A stretch of DNA of 64,000 nt from Hallella multisaccharivorax DSM 17128 (GTDB lineage: Bacteria; Bacteroidota; Bacteroidia; Bacteroidales; Bacteroidaceae): contig NZ_GL945017.1 in the NCBI RefSeq assembly GCF_000218235.1, positions 1,056,040 through 1,120,039 on the forward strand. The letters are read 5' to 3'. Both the position numbers and the translations under genes were made by a program. The notes under the pieces are model-generated. The model was not told the origin of the DNA. It saw only the letters and a program-made list of their open reading frames with translations, and ran no database searches. Below are positions 8,077 to 17,869 of the stretch, one piece after another; the stretch's first letter is position 1; each line of letters starts with the position of its first letter.

Positions 8077-9093
8077 TCACTTCACATTCCCCACCTTGAT
8101 GAGGTATTCCGCAATCTGCACGGCGTTGAGGGCAGCACCCTTGCGGATCTGGTCGCCCGTGAGCCACAGCGTGCAACTGTTGTCGTCGGCTAAATCCTTG
8201 CGGACACGGCCTACATAGACATCATCCTTCCCGGCGCTCTCGAGCGGCATAGGGTAGACATACTGGTCGTTAGGATCCTGTACGAGGGTCACGCCCGGCG
8301 CCTTCCTCAAGGCAGCCTGGATGGCACTCACCTCCAAAGGCTGCTCCGTCTCGAACCACACACTCTCGGAATGAGAACGGAGGGAGGAGACGCGTACACA
8401 CGTGGCCGAGGTACGTACGTCGGAGTGCATAATCTTCCGCGTCTCGTTGAACATCTTCATCTCCTCTTTGGTATAGTCGTTGGGGGTCATCTTGTCAATC
8501 TGTGGAATGACATTGTAAGCGAGCTGATGCGGGAATTTCACGATGGTTGAGACGTGCCCCGTCTCCACCATTTCCTTGTATTGCTGCTCCAGCTCTCTCA
8601 TGGCTGCAGCGCCTGCACCTGACGCACTCTGGTAAGAGGCGATATGAATCTTGCGGATGTGGCTCAGCTTCTCGATAGGATTGAGCACGACGACCATCAT
8701 GATGGTGGTACAGTTAGGGTTGGCGATGATACCTTTGGGCCGGTCGAGGGCGTCCTCGGGATTGATCTCCGGCACCACGAGAGGCACCTCGGGATCCATA
8801 CGCCACTGTGAGCTGTTGTCGATCATCACGGCATCATACTTTGTGATGGTCTCAGCAAACTCGGCCGATGTGCCGCCGCCTGCAGAGACAAAGGCAATAT
8901 CCACTCCGCGGAAATCATCGTTATGCTGCAGTTCCTTTACAGTGTATGCCTTTCCACGAAAGGTATACTGTCTGCCTGCACTGCGCTTCGACCCGAAGAG
9001 CAAAAGGTCATCAATGGGGAAATCTCTCTCTGCAAGGATGCGCAGGAACTCTTGTCCCACAGCACCACTTGCGCCTACAATAGCTACTCTCAT
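8077..9093 (-). CDS. asd: Aspartate-semialdehyde dehydrogenase
   Basis: The enzyme reduces aspartyl phosphate to aspartate semialdehyde with NADPH, the branch point to lysine/DAP, threonine and methionine. The start at 9093 is chosen because it gives the exact family N-terminus [17 protein letters not shown] with the Rossmann GxxGxxG at residues 7-13; a longer open frame to 9195 would add 34 unrelated residues lying in the promoter region. The catalytic Cys is residue 128 in ANPNCTT. At 338 residues it has normal length. The CPA2 antiporter gene diverges from it, with both -7 boxes lying between 9120 and 9158. Confidence 0.95.
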   Translation of the reverse strand: MRVAIVGASGAVGQEFLRILAERDFPIDDLLLFGSKRSAGRQYTFRGKAYTVKELQHNDDFRGVDIAFVSAGGGTSAEFAETITKYDAVMIDNSSQWRMDPEVPLVVPEINPEDALDRPKGIIANPNCTTIMMVVVLNPIEKLSHIRKIHIASYQSASGAGAAAMRELEQQYKEMVETGHVSTIVKFPHQLAYNVIPQIDKMTPNDYTKEEMKMFNETRKIMHSDVRTSATCVRVSSLRSHSESVWFETEQPLEVSAIQAALRKAPGVTLVQDPNDQYVYPMPLESAGKDDVYVGRVRKDLADDNSCTLWLTGDQIRKGAALNAVQIAEYLIKVGNVK

Positions 9094-9119
9094 ATAAATA
9101 AAAATTGAAACCTTAGGGG

Positions 9120-9158
9120 CAAAATTACAATAATTCAGCGAAAATATGATTAACTTTG
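9120..9158. promoter_or_regulatory. Divergent -7 boxes of asd and the antiporter gene
   Basis: On the minus strand TAATTTTG (9120-9127) serves asd. On the plus strand TAACTTTG (9151-9158) serves the antiporter and ends 18 bases before its ATG at 9177. No clear -33 TTG is seen for either, so these are calls from the -7 box only. Confidence 0.45.
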
Positions 9159-9176
9159 CCACAAAAAAGTAGCTTG

Positions 9177-11399
9177 ATGCCATCATTTGCTTCATATTTC
9201 CCTATCACGGACCCCACGCTGGTGTTCTTTGTGGTGCTGCTGATCATCCTCCTTGCCCCTATCATCATGGGCAAGCTGCGCATCCCGCACCTTATCGGCA
9301 TGGTGCTTGCGGGGGTGGTTGTAGGGCAGTATGGCCTGAATATTCTTGTCAGGGATGCAAGTTTTGAGCTCTTCGGGCGCGTGGGACTCTACTATATTAT
9401 GTTCCTGGCTTCCTTGGAAATGGACATGGAGGATTTGCGGAAGAACAAGTGGCGAACGCTGGTGTTTAGTTTGCTGACTTTCTGCATACCATTTGTACTG
9501 ATGTGGCTGACGGGTACTTATATCCTCAACTATACCCCCCTCACTGCCTTGCTGTTAGGTTGCGTGATGGCTTCTAACACCCTTGTCTCTTACCCTATCG
9601 TAGCCCGTTACGGTCTCCAACGGCAGAAGAGCGTGACTTTGTCAGTGGGTGCTACGATGGTGAGTCTTTTTTTGGCCCTTATTGTCCTCGCAGCTCTCGT
9701 GGCCTCCAATGAGGGTAAGAATGACGTGCTGTTCTGGCTGTGGTTTGTAGTGAAACTTGCACTCTATACGGGCGGTGTGCTGCTTACTATCCCACGGCTG
9801 ACACGGTGGTTTCTGCGTCGTTACAGCGATGCGGTGATGCAGTTCATCTTCGTCATGGCCGTGCTCTTTCTCTTAGCTGCCTTGGCGGAGCTTGTAGGAC
9901 TGGAAGGTATTTTTGGCGCGTTCTTTGCCGGTTTGGTGATGAATCGCTATATCCCTCAATTGTCACCGCTGATGAACCGCATTGAGTTCATTGGCAATGC
10001 GCTGTTCATTCCTTACTTCCTTATCGGTGTGGGAATGCTCATCAATGTGCGGCTGCTGTTCGGTGGTGGTGGCATTTTGTTTGTCGTAGCCTGTATGGTC
10101 TTTTTCGGTACGGTGGGCAAGGCGTTGGCAGCTTATACCGGCGCATACTTCTTCCGACTTCCCCTTCTTGCGGGGCATCTGATGTTTGGTTTGACATCAG
10201 CCCATGCTGCGGGGGCTATTGCCATGGTGATGGTGGGCATGAGCTTGAAGACGGCTACAGGGGCTCCCCTGATCAATGAGGGCATGCTCAACGGCATCGT
10301 CATCATGATTCTCTTCACGTGCATCATCTCGTCGCTCATCACGGAGTGGGCCTCGCGTGCCACGGTCTTGCGTGAGCATGAATTGCCCTCGGAGGATGTG
10401 CCCGATGATGACGAGCGTATCCTCGTGCCCGTGAAATATAAGGAATATGCTGACCGGCTTATCAATTTAGCCATCATGGCACGTAATCCGAAACTTAATC
10501 GTCCGATTGTGGCTATCAATGTAGTCTACGATGACGAAAACATGCGTCTCAATCAGAGGAGCGGACAGCAGCTCTTAGAGCAAGTGCAACAATATGCCAT
10601 GGGCTCCGACGTAACGCTGGAGACACAGGTGCGTATCGCCGCTAATATTGCCAACGGTATCAAGCACGCTTTCACGGAGTTCCACGCCTCTGAGATCCTT
10701 ATTGGTATGCACATGCATGAGAATGTGTCGCCGAAGTTCTGGGGACAGTTCCACCAGAGTTTGTTCAATGGACTCAACCGTCAGATCATCATGGCACGCC
10801 TCTATCATCCGTTGGCCACACTGCGGCAGATTGTCGTGGCCGTACCGTCGAGGGCGCAATATGAGCCAGGCTTTTACCGGTGGATGGAACGATTGTCACG
10901 CATTGCCGAGAACCTCGACTGCAAGATACAGTTTAATGGCCGCATGGATACGCTACAGATGGTGAACCAGTTTATCACCAATCACCATCCGAATATGCGC
11001 GCCACTTGCGTGGAAATGCCCCATTGGAATGAATTGCCGCGTGTGGCTTCTACTATTGCTGACGATCACCTCTTTGTTGTAGTGACCGCCCGCAAAGGTA
11101 CCGTGTCGTATAAGACAGCCATGGAACGTCTTCCGGAGGAACTGACGATGTGGTTCAAAGGTAAGAATCTTATGATTATCTTCCCTGACCAATATGGCGA
11201 CGACAAGCAGACCATGACGTTCGCACAGCCTCAGCATACAGAGGAGACTTCCGCATACGTCACAGTGGCAAAATGGCTTAGAAGCATACATCTGTCAACT
11301 CAAAAGCATCAGGACCTATCTTCTCAATCATTAAAAACGACCAAATCGACAACTCAGCAACTCAAAAACAGTCAACTTAATAATTCAGATCATGATTGA
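9177..11399 (+). CDS. CPA2-family cation:proton antiporter with C-terminal soluble domain
   Basis: The first about 400 residues hold some twelve hydrophobic segments of the Na+/H+ exchanger fold (PF00999), beginning [20 protein letters not shown] and including [19 protein letters not shown]. The last about 330 residues are soluble and include a UspA-like stretch ([20 protein letters not shown]). The start at 9177 is preferred over an in-frame ATG at 9156 because the -7 box ends at 9158, so the upstream ATG would lie in or before the transcript start. The last 30 residues are Ser/Gln/Thr/Asn-rich and look like recruited non-coding DNA. It overlaps lolD by 8 bases. Confidence 0.85.
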   Translation: MPSFASYFPITDPTLVFFVVLLIILLAPIIMGKLRIPHLIGMVLAGVVVGQYGLNILVRDASFELFGRVGLYYIMFLASLEMDMEDLRKNKWRTLVFSLLTFCIPFVLMWLTGTYILNYTPLTALLLGCVMASNTLVSYPIVARYGLQRQKSVTLSVGATMVSLFLALIVLAALVASNEGKNDVLFWLWFVVKLALYTGGVLLTIPRLTRWFLRRYSDAVMQFIFVMAVLFLLAALAELVGLEGIFGAFFAGLVMNRYIPQLSPLMNRIEFIGNALFIPYFLIGVGMLINVRLLFGGGGILFVVACMVFFGTVGKALAAYTGAYFFRLPLLAGHLMFGLTSAHAAGAIAMVMVGMSLKTATGAPLINEGMLNGIVIMILFTCIISSLITEWASRATVLREHELPSEDVPDDDERILVPVKYKEYADRLINLAIMARNPKLNRPIVAINVVYDDENMRLNQRSGQQLLEQVQQYAMGSDVTLETQVRIAANIANGIKHAFTEFHASEILIGMHMHENVSPKFWGQFHQSLFNGLNRQIIMARLYHPLATLRQIVVAVPSRAQYEPGFYRWMERLSRIAENLDCKIQFNGRMDTLQMVNQFITNHHPNMRATCVEMPHWNELPRVASTIADDHLFVVVTARKGTVSYKTAMERLPEELTMWFKGKNLMIIFPDQYGDDKQTMTFAQPQHTEETSAYVTVAKWLRSIHLSTQKHQDLSSQSLKTTKSTTQQLKNSQLNNSDHD

Positions 11400-12120
11400 T
11401 GTTAAAGGAATCACAAAATCGTTTGGAAAACTACAGGTGCTTAAAGGCATTGACTTGCATATAGACAAAGGTGAGGTCGTGAGTATCGTCGGTCCTTCGG
11501 GGGCCGGCAAGACCACTCTGCTACAGATTATCGGTACGCTCGATAAACCGGATAAAGGCACTGTCGTGGTAGATGGTGTGGATGTCAGGGGTCTGTCGGA
11601 GAAGAAACTCGCAGATTTCCGCAATCAGCATATCGGATTCGTCTTTCAGTTTCATCAATTGCTGCCTGAGTTCACAGCATTGGAGAATATCATGATTCCC
11701 GCTTTCATTGCCGGCAAAGGGCGCAAGGAAGCCCGCCAGCGCGCGGAGGATCTGCTCAGTTTTATGGGCCTCTTAGAGCGTGCCTTGCACAAACCCAACG
11801 AGCTTTCGGGCGGTGAGAAACAGCGTGTGGCCGTGGCGAGGGCACTTGTCAACAACCCTGCAGTAGTGCTTGCAGACGAACCATCTGGAAGTCTCGACTC
11901 TAAGAATAAGGCAGAATTGCACCAGCTTTTTTTTGACCTGCGCGACAAGTTTGGTCAAACATTCGTCATTGTCACCCATGACGAGAATCTGGCTAAGCTC
12001 ACTGACCGTACCATCCACATGAAAGACGGTTTACTGGAAGCCTCTCCAATAACTCCTCTTCAGTCCTCCCCAATGGAGGCGGGAGGTGCTTACCCAAATC
12101 TCTCTTCTGATAAAAGATGA
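11392..12120 (+). CDS. lolD: LolD-like ABC transporter ATP-binding protein
   Basis: Walker A is GPSGAGKTT (residues 34-42), the signature LSGGEKQ (138-144) and Walker [13 protein letters not shown]. The closest family is LolD/MacB-type ATPases that drive lipoprotein release from the inner membrane or peptide export; the membrane partner is not beside it, which is usual in Bacteroidetes. The fold ends near residue 215 ([19 protein letters not shown]). The last 25 residues are extra and come from a hairpin-bearing stretch (cctccc 12065-12070 with gggagg 12081-12086), as if an intergenic repeat had been taken into the frame. It overlaps tilS by the four bases atga, so translation is probably coupled. 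Confidence 0.85.
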   Translation: MIDVKGITKSFGKLQVLKGIDLHIDKGEVVSIVGPSGAGKTTLLQIIGTLDKPDKGTVVVDGVDVRGLSEKKLADFRNQHIGFVFQFHQLLPEFTALENIMIPAFIAGKGRKEARQRAEDLLSFMGLLERALHKPNELSGGEKQRVAVARALVNNPAVVLADEPSGSLDSKNKAELHQLFFDLRDKFGQTFVIVTHDENLAKLTDRTIHMKDGLLEASPITPLQSSPMEAGGAYPNLSSDKR

Positions 12121-13553
12121 AAGGAAAAGAAGTCTCTTTTCTCAATAGGCTGAAACAATTGCACGCTCTCCCTCTCTTACCGGTGAAGGATAGGGAGCTG
12201 TCCCCTATTGCAGGGAACTGTGAAGAGGCCTCTGCAGGAGAGTCTTTTTTTCTCGTCGCTCTTAGCGGTGGCGCAGATAGCGTGGCACTGTTGCGGGCAC
12301 TTATCGCCTTGGGCTATCATGTGGAGGCGGCTCATTGTAACTTCCATTTGCGGGGTAAGGAGAGCGACCGCGATGAGATGTTCTGTAATAATCTATGCGA
12401 AGAATTGGGAATCAGGCTGCATGTAGCACATTTCGACACGATAGCGTTCGCGACTCTAAGAAAGGTTTCCATTGAAATGGCTGCCCGTGAGCTGCGCTAC
12501 CGCTGGTTCACGCAGTTAGCTAAAGACACTGGTGCCGCGGGCGTTTGTATTGCGCATCACAGTGACGATCAAGTGGAGACGATCCTGCTGAATCTTCTTC
12601 GTGGCACGGGTATCAAAGGGTTACTTGGTATGCAGCGTCGCAACGGCATCTTTTTGCGGCCACTGCTCGGCGTGTCAAGGCAGGAGATTCTCGAATATCT
12701 TCATGCTATCGGGCAAAACTACGTTACTGACAGTACCAATCTTGATGATGACGTGCAGCGTAACAAGCTGCGACTCGATGTCATCCCGCTGTTGGAAAAA
12801 ATTACGCCTGCCGCCAAGCAAAATATTCTGCGTATGGCTGATAACCTCGGTGACGCTGAGAATGTGGTGAATCACAGTGTGGAAGTAGCACGGAAAGGTG
12901 CTACGAGACATTGTAATGGGGGAGAAGCCTATGCATTGAAAGAAGTATTAGCGTATACAAGTCCTCGTTTGCTCTTTTGGGACATTCTATCCGATCACAG
13001 CTTCAACCGCACACAAATAGAGGAGATCCTCCTGTCTTGCGAGAATGGAAAGGACGGTGATGATGATAAGATGAGGAGCAATGGAAAAATGTGGATTAAT
13101 GAAAAAAACGTTGCCATCATCAGCAACGATGTCCTCTATGTTTATCCGCGTGAGGAATGGAATGCGCCCTTGTCCAGCTTCCGTATTCCGGAAGTAGGTC
13201 TCTACATTCTCAGTAATGGCAAAATTCGGGTGTCTATTGACGAGAAGAGCACTTCTTTTATCAGACCTTCAAAAAACGTGAATATCGCCACACTGGATAG
13301 TGACGGCATTGTCTTTCCGCTCACGATACGTCCCGTACTTGCCGGCGACCGCTTCACGCCTTTTGGCATGAAAGGCTCCAAACTTGTGAACGATTACCTG
13401 AAGGATAAAAAAATCGCGCCTTTGGAGAGGCACCGACAACTCATCGTTACCGACGCTCATGGCGACATCCTTTGGTTGGTGGGGAGAACCATTGACGAGA
13501 GATGGAGAATGCGGGCCACGACAAATAGGGTGATGACCCTGTCCGTAGTTTAA
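12117..13553 (+). CDS. tilS: tRNA(Ile)-lysidine synthase
   Basis: TilS attaches lysine to C34 of the CAU-anticodon tRNA-Ile so that it reads AUA. The PP-loop ATP motif SGGADS is at residues 50-55, followed by the family blocks [28 protein letters not shown] and [20 protein letters not shown]. The C-terminal domain with [18 protein letters not shown] is present, so the protein is full-length (478). It has an N-terminal extension of about 40 residues before the PP-loop strand; a later start is possible but no better ATG is in frame. It overlaps lolD by 4 bases. Confidence 0.93.
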   Translation: MKGKEVSFLNRLKQLHALPLLPVKDRELSPIAGNCEEASAGESFFLVALSGGADSVALLRALIALGYHVEAAHCNFHLRGKESDRDEMFCNNLCEELGIRLHVAHFDTIAFATLRKVSIEMAARELRYRWFTQLAKDTGAAGVCIAHHSDDQVETILLNLLRGTGIKGLLGMQRRNGIFLRPLLGVSRQEILEYLHAIGQNYVTDSTNLDDDVQRNKLRLDVIPLLEKITPAAKQNILRMADNLGDAENVVNHSVEVARKGATRHCNGGEAYALKEVLAYTSPRLLFWDILSDHSFNRTQIEEILLSCENGKDGDDDKMRSNGKMWINEKNVAIISNDVLYVYPREEWNAPLSSFRIPEVGLYILSNGKIRVSIDEKSTSFIRPSKNVNIATLDSDGIVFPLTIRPVLAGDRFTPFGMKGSKLVNDYLKDKKIAPLERHRQLIVTDAHGDILWLVGRTIDERWRMRATTNRVMTLSVV

Positions 13554-13564
13554 GGTAATCGGCT

Positions 13565-13948
13565 TTGTTATATCCTGATTTGGGTCGCTCTCAGCGTTTA
13601 TGTCTCAAGAGAAGTGTATTTATCCGTTCAGAGAGGTTTAAGCCCATACAGGAGATAAAAAGAGGTTTTGTGTATGGTATTGTTCCTCCAAGAGAAGGTT
13701 GTTTAAATCTTATCAAGGAGCATAAAGCAGAAGATGCGAAGACAGAATTAGAAGTGTATATCAGTCGTTTGTCTATGGTGTGCAATGTACTGGCAAAGTG
13801 TACATTCATAGGAAATCTCTACAAGAAAGTACAAGACCCCGACTTGATAGGCTTGATGAGTGGTCATGCCGAGGGAAGCAAGGCTTTAGCGAGGTACTGA
13901 GACATTGACAAGAAAATGAAAAAAGATGCGGTTAATCTGCTTGAGTGA
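13565..13948 (+). pseudogene. Possible tyrosine-recombinase C-terminal remnant at island edge
   Basis: An open frame of 111 codons from 13565 stops at 13898-13900. Read through that TGA (a likely CGA to TGA change), the frame goes on for 15 codons to 13946-13948, giving LMSGHAEGSKALARY-(R)-DIDKKMKKDAVNLLE. The GHxxGSKALxxYxxID pattern resembles the end of phage-type integrases, around the last His and the catalytic Tyr. The first 80 residues do not look like an integrase and lack the HxxR box, so this is at most a fused or decayed tail. Its place right after tilS, at the left edge of the accessory island, fits a relic of the integration enzyme. Confidence 0.35.
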
Positions 13949-14014
13949 TAAAAAACACACCAAAAATTTGCAAGATATAGAAACTTTTACCTTGCATTAT
14001 TAAAATCAAATTAA

Positions 14015-15601
14015 ATGAAAGAGAGCTTCTCATACTTAATACTACTCATAATTCTATTCATATCATCATGCAAAGGCAACTATGATAAACGTATCTCTGC
14101 AACACTTACTCTCGTAGAGAACGATAAGCCAGATAGTGCTCTCATGTTACTTAAGAAAATTGGCCAACCAAGGTTGTCTGACCGAGATTTGGCGATGTAT
14201 TCGCTTGTGTTTACGATGGCTCAGGATAAATCAGGTATAGATATTGACAATGACTCCTTGCTTCGGGTCGCTTATACATATTATAATATCAGACCGAACG
14301 ACTCGCTATATGCCAAGTGCGAGTACTATATGGGGAAATACTATATGCTCAACGACAGTACAGAGATAGCTTTGGGTTGTCTACAAAAAGCAGCTGATGC
14401 CGCTGAGAAACAAGATGACAAGTACACTCTGTGCCTTGCCTTGGAAAAACTTTCTAAAATAATAAGACAAACTAATCCGTTAAAGGCAGTAGAGGTCGCG
14501 AGTCTTGCAGAAAAGACTTATGCAAGTCTGCCAGATGCGTCACCATATAACATTATTTACAGTAAATTGAATGTCTGTGAAGCCTTACTTTTCGCAGACA
14601 GCCTTCAAAAGGCGGGCAATAAATGCAAAGAAGCCTTGGTTATAGCCATAAAACTAAAGGATCCTAATGTACTTTCTGATGTTTATCAAGACATGTCTGC
14701 TATAGAGAGACAGCGGCAAGATTATAGGAAGGCTTTATACTTATCAAAGACATCGTTTAATTCTTATCCTTCTTTTGACGTTTCAAAAGCCTTGAACCTT
14801 GCTACTGCTTATCTTGATGCAGATTCTTTGTCATCGTGCAATAAATTACTGAACTCTATCCATACAGATAATGCAGAATATAAATATATTCTTTTCAATG
14901 TTAGACACTTAGCTTCAATAAAAGAGCATAATTACAAAGAGTCATGCAATAATGCTGATTCCGCATATCACTATTTGGAGCAAATGTATGACAAACAGCT
15001 TAGCAGTAAACAAGATTATTATAATTCTTTGGTGAAGTCAAAATATGAAAGTGGCATTGCTAAAGGGGAAACACGATTGTTGTCATGGCTCATTGTTGTC
15101 ACATCCTTATTTGCTATGACAATAATTGTGCTCATTCTGTACTCTTATAAGCAATATAAGGTGAAGGCAAAGATCAGGCTAAAGGCAGAAAAAGAGAAGT
15201 TACTACAAGAAGAAAGGATATTATATCATAAGGAAATTCAACTATCCACTATGCGCAACTTTATCCTCAAAAGAATAGATACAGCCCAGAAGATTCAAGA
15301 ATTAAGAGGTAACAAAACCAACAACATATTGTTAACAGAAGAGGATTGGGAAGAGATAAGACTTTTTGTGGACAGTGTTGAAGGCAATTTCGTCACCAAA
15401 TTACAGAATAAATTTCCCGATCTAAACGAGGAAGACCTCCGTCTTATGATGCTTGTACGCCTTAAAATGCCCACAAAAGCATTAGCTTTGATATATGGGA
15501 TTAGTGAAAAGTCGATTAAGCAAAAGTTGTTTGTCTATAAGACTAAAGTGGGTATTAATGGTGAAAAGATCTCTTTACGTACATTCATTGAGGCCTTTTA
15601 A
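14015..15601 (+). CDS. TPR membrane regulator with C-terminal HTH (RiPP-locus regulator)
   Basis: Order of parts: lipoprotein-like signal (LLIILFISSCKG, Cys at 19), tetratricopeptide-like helices over about 30-330, one transmembrane segment (WLIVVTSLFAMTIIVLILY) near 350, a charged coiled coil, and a C-terminal LuxR-like helix-turn-helix (DLRLMMLVRLKMPTKALALI then YGISEKSIKQKL). Proteins of this plan in Bacteroidetes sense something outside the inner membrane and control nearby genes. Its neighbours are a DUF3244 gene with a consensus promoter and a RiPP operon, so it is probably the local regulator. A -7-like TACCTTGC (13988-13995) with TTTG at 13967-13970 may drive it. Confidence 0.75.
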   Translation: MKESFSYLILLIILFISSCKGNYDKRISATLTLVENDKPDSALMLLKKIGQPRLSDRDLAMYSLVFTMAQDKSGIDIDNDSLLRVAYTYYNIRPNDSLYAKCEYYMGKYYMLNDSTEIALGCLQKAADAAEKQDDKYTLCLALEKLSKIIRQTNPLKAVEVASLAEKTYASLPDASPYNIIYSKLNVCEALLFADSLQKAGNKCKEALVIAIKLKDPNVLSDVYQDMSAIERQRQDYRKALYLSKTSFNSYPSFDVSKALNLATAYLDADSLSSCNKLLNSIHTDNAEYKYILFNVRHLASIKEHNYKESCNNADSAYHYLEQMYDKQLSSKQDYYNSLVKSKYESGIAKGETRLLSWLIVVTSLFAMTIIVLILYSYKQYKVKAKIRLKAEKEKLLQEERILYHKEIQLSTMRNFILKRIDTAQKIQELRGNKTNNILLTEEDWEEIRLFVDSVEGNFVTKLQNKFPDLNEEDLRLMMLVRLKMPTKALALIYGISEKSIKQKLFVYKTKVGINGEKISLRTFIEAF

Positions 15602-15658
15602 TAATTCATAAACTAAAGAAATAGACCTGGTTTTTAGGGTGGGGTATACAAGTATCTA

Positions 15659-15785
15659 ATATACAGTGTATTATCAATATAATAAAATTTAAAAAATAGA
15701 CCTCGATTACTTGCTTGATATCACTAAAGTACCTAAATTTGCAGTCGAGAATATAATAAAACGATTTAATATATGAAGAAATTGT
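15659..15785 (+). repeat. 127-bp direct repeat, copy 1 (promoter and start of the DUF3244 gene)
   Basis: This segment matches 22244-22370 at 125 of 127 positions. It covers the promoter, the leader and the first 13 bases of the DUF3244 coding region. Confidence 0.95.
15711..15741 (+). promoter_or_regulatory. Consensus Bacteroidetes promoter for the DUF3244 gene
   Basis: TTG at 15711-15713, then 20 bases, then TAAATTTG at 15734-15741, 31 bases before the ATG at 15773. Spacing and both boxes fit the consensus. It likely serves the DUF3244 gene and perhaps the precursor and radical SAM genes beyond. Confidence 0.75.
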
Positions 15786-16126
15786 TAGCAATATTATTAA
15801 CGTTTGTCATATTGATACCTTGCAGTGCTTCTGGTATTGATATTCGAAAGGAAGGTACTGTTCAGCATGGTGGTATGCGAATGCCTTCTATAAAGCGTGT
15901 TTCTGCTGACTACGAGAACGGACTCATAACTATAGAAGTTAAAGGGTACACTGGTGGAGTTCAAGTTTTTGTCAGTGATTCTCAAGGAAACGTCATAGGG
16001 TACATCATATCTTCTATAGCAAATGAGGGTTCTGTATCTTTGGATTTAGGCACCCTTAAAGAGGGCAGTTATTCATTAAAAATAGTTTTGGATAACGCAA
16101 CTTATGATGGGCAATTCTATGCGTAA
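15773..16126 (+). CDS. DUF3244-family small secreted protein
   Basis: The 117-residue product has a signal peptide (LLAILLTFVILIPCSASG) and one small Ig-like DUF3244 domain: VSADYENGLITIEVKGYTGG early, and LGTLKEGSYSLKIVL near the end. DUF3244 proteins are exported, of unknown role, and in Bacteroidetes are often found beside TPR regulators as here. It stands between the regulator and the first RiPP precursor. Its promoter region is duplicated in front of the broken exporter. Confidence 0.8.
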   Translation: MKKLLAILLTFVILIPCSASGIDIRKEGTVQHGGMRMPSIKRVSADYENGLITIEVKGYTGGVQVFVSDSQGNVIGYIISSIANEGSVSLDLGTLKEGSYSLKIVLDNATYDGQFYA

Positions 16127-16256
16127 CATTTGATCAAAATCGCAATAATAGAGGCCAATATTATTAACAGACCACACTGACCAGAAAGGTATGCGGAATC
16201 CGAAAAGCTAAAAGAGAATGTAGGAATTAATATTAACTTTTCAAAACCAATCAACT

Positions 16257-16448
16257 ATGAAGAATGACGTTTTTTCTGTTATTGAATCTGGTGACATGTT
16301 GAATGAACTATCACTCAGTATGGTGCTAGGAGGAGCTATTGGAAATGAGGGTGTAGGTAGGGATTGTGACCATTGTAATACTTGTGGTAACGGCGGTAAC
16401 AATTCAAATAATACTACAGAAGAGGAGATCCTTGTTAACATAGGATGA
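16257..16448 (+). CDS. Double-Gly RiPP precursor peptide with Cys-rich core (locus A)
   Basis: The 63-residue peptide has a leader ending in a double-glycine site, ELSLSMVLGG, as cut by C39-type exporters. The core is 37 residues and holds three Cys in CDHCNTC, then a Gly/Asn/Ser/Thr-rich stretch and an acidic tail. The gene lies 79 bases before a radical SAM/SPASM maturase, so it is the likely substrate. It fits the pattern I know as 'natural product precursor, GG-Bacteroidales family'. Thioether (sactipeptide or ranthipeptide) products would use the Cys residues; that is inference. A hairpin follows the gene, which may let more precursor than enzyme be made. Confidence 0.75.
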   Translation: MKNDVFSVIESGDMLNELSLSMVLGGAIGNEGVGRDCDHCNTCGNGGNNSNNTTEEEILVNIG

Positions 16449-16464
16449 GTTTCATTCGTTTACG

Positions 16465-16491
16465 GTACGGACATCATTATGGTGTCTGTAC
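16465..16491 (+). terminator. Hairpin between precursor and maturase (possible attenuator)
   Basis: gtacggacat (16465-16474) pairs with gtgtctgtac (16482-16491) with G-T pairs, around a 7-base loop. It is followed by ttaaatctgtacttaaaa, without a long T run. This suits partial termination after the precursor gene. Confidence 0.45.
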
Positions 16492-16527
16492 TTAAATCTG
16501 TACTTAAAAAAGATTATAGCTTATAGT

Positions 16528-17862
16528 ATGCTTATTTTATCTCAATATAGTCATCTTTTTATTTCAAAAGAAGGACGATTTCTTTTGTACAATAGTGAAA
16601 TCAATATGTTCGTAGAGTTAACAAAGCAGCAATACTATTCAATTCTACAATTTTCTAAGATAGGTGAGGAAAGTGGACTTTCCCATCAGGAGATAGAATA
16701 TTTAATAGACAAAAGAATAATTGTAGAAGAAGGACATAAAGATGATTATTATAATAAGGTAAAGTTTATAACGAGACTCAACTGTCTTAGTTATGACACT
16801 CTTACTCTAAATATTATCCCGACAACAGCTTGTAATTTTTCTTGTTCTTACTGTTTTGAAAAAAACAAGTCTGTTAGAATTATGTCTGATAAAATAATCG
16901 AAGATTTGTGTACTTTCGTAAATAAGAATGCAAGGGCACACAAGATTAATCTTATATGGTATGGAGGTGAACCTTTGTTGGCTGCTAATGTAATTGAGAA
17001 GATACTGCATAGAATGTCATCGACAATTGATAAGCCTATTGTTCATCAATCCTTAATAACAAATGGCTATTGTATTAATGAGAAAATTTGTAAATTGTTT
17101 AAAGAATACAAGCTGGACGATGTACAAATAACTCTTGATGGAATTCGTGCGCAACACAATAGAGAAAGATTCACTAATAATGATCATAACACTTATGACA
17201 GAATAATTCGCAATATAGGCATTGTATTACACGAATTGCCCTTAACTCATGTACATGTTAGAATAAATGTAGATGAGAACAATAAACACGATTATCATTT
17301 GGTTACTAAAGAAATACGTTCTCTGTATAATACAGATAGATTAACTTTCTATCCTGGATTTTTAAGAATCGAAGATCCTGTTTTGGGGAAAATGAAATCA
17401 CCATCCATAGTAGAGCAGTCAAAAAGAAAATTCTATTTTGACCTTGAGTGTGAAGGCGAATTTGTAAACTTTTTCCCAATTCATAGGAATAAGTCATGCA
17501 GTGCTATAAAACTTAACACTTTTATTATTGGGCCGCAAGGTGAATTTTATAAATGTTGGAATGATGTTGGCTTAGAAGATAGAATTATTGGTTATATAAA
17601 TAGTGAAAATATTTCCAATCAATCCTTATTTTTGAAATATCTTATGGATGGTACTATGTTTGATGATCCAAAGTGTAGAGAGTGCTTCTTTTTCCCTATC
17701 TGTGGTGGTGGCTGTCCGCAATATCGACTAAAAAATAAATTCCAGGATGGTCATTATAATCTGTGTTCTACATTTCGAGATGGTAGTATAGATATGGATT
17801 ATTTGAACAGGTGTTTAGAAGAACATTACAAAATGGTATCTTCTGTATCTAAGCTTAAATAA
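16528..17862 (+). CDS. Radical SAM/SPASM peptide maturase (locus A)
   Basis: Residues 1-95 form a small alpha/beta region that may be a RiPP recognition (PqqD-like) domain (VELTKQQYYSILQFSKIG). The radical SAM core follows, with CNFSCSYC (Cys 102, 106, 109) binding the 4Fe-4S cluster and the IWYGGEPLL motif. The C-terminal part is a SPASM region with many Cys, including FYKCW and KCRECFFFPICGGGCPQY, which would bind auxiliary clusters. Enzymes of this build make thioether or C-C links in double-Gly peptides. It is 7 bases before the first outer-membrane protein gene, so the two form an operon. All cluster Cys are present and the frame is intact. Confidence 0.9.
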   Translation: MLILSQYSHLFISKEGRFLLYNSEINMFVELTKQQYYSILQFSKIGEESGLSHQEIEYLIDKRIIVEEGHKDDYYNKVKFITRLNCLSYDTLTLNIIPTTACNFSCSYCFEKNKSVRIMSDKIIEDLCTFVNKNARAHKINLIWYGGEPLLAANVIEKILHRMSSTIDKPIVHQSLITNGYCINEKICKLFKEYKLDDVQITLDGIRAQHNRERFTNNDHNTYDRIIRNIGIVLHELPLTHVHVRINVDENNKHDYHLVTKEIRSLYNTDRLTFYPGFLRIEDPVLGKMKSPSIVEQSKRKFYFDLECEGEFVNFFPIHRNKSCSAIKLNTFIIGPQGEFYKCWNDVGLEDRIIGYINSENISNQSLFLKYLMDGTMFDDPKCRECFFFPICGGGCPQYRLKNKFQDGHYNLCSTFRDGSIDMDYLNRCLEEHYKMVSSVSKLK

Positions 17863-17869
17863 ACAAAAA

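Noticed and set aside
10133..10519. 128-codon minus-strand frame inside the antiporter gene
   Set aside because: Shadow of a clear membrane transporter on the other strand.
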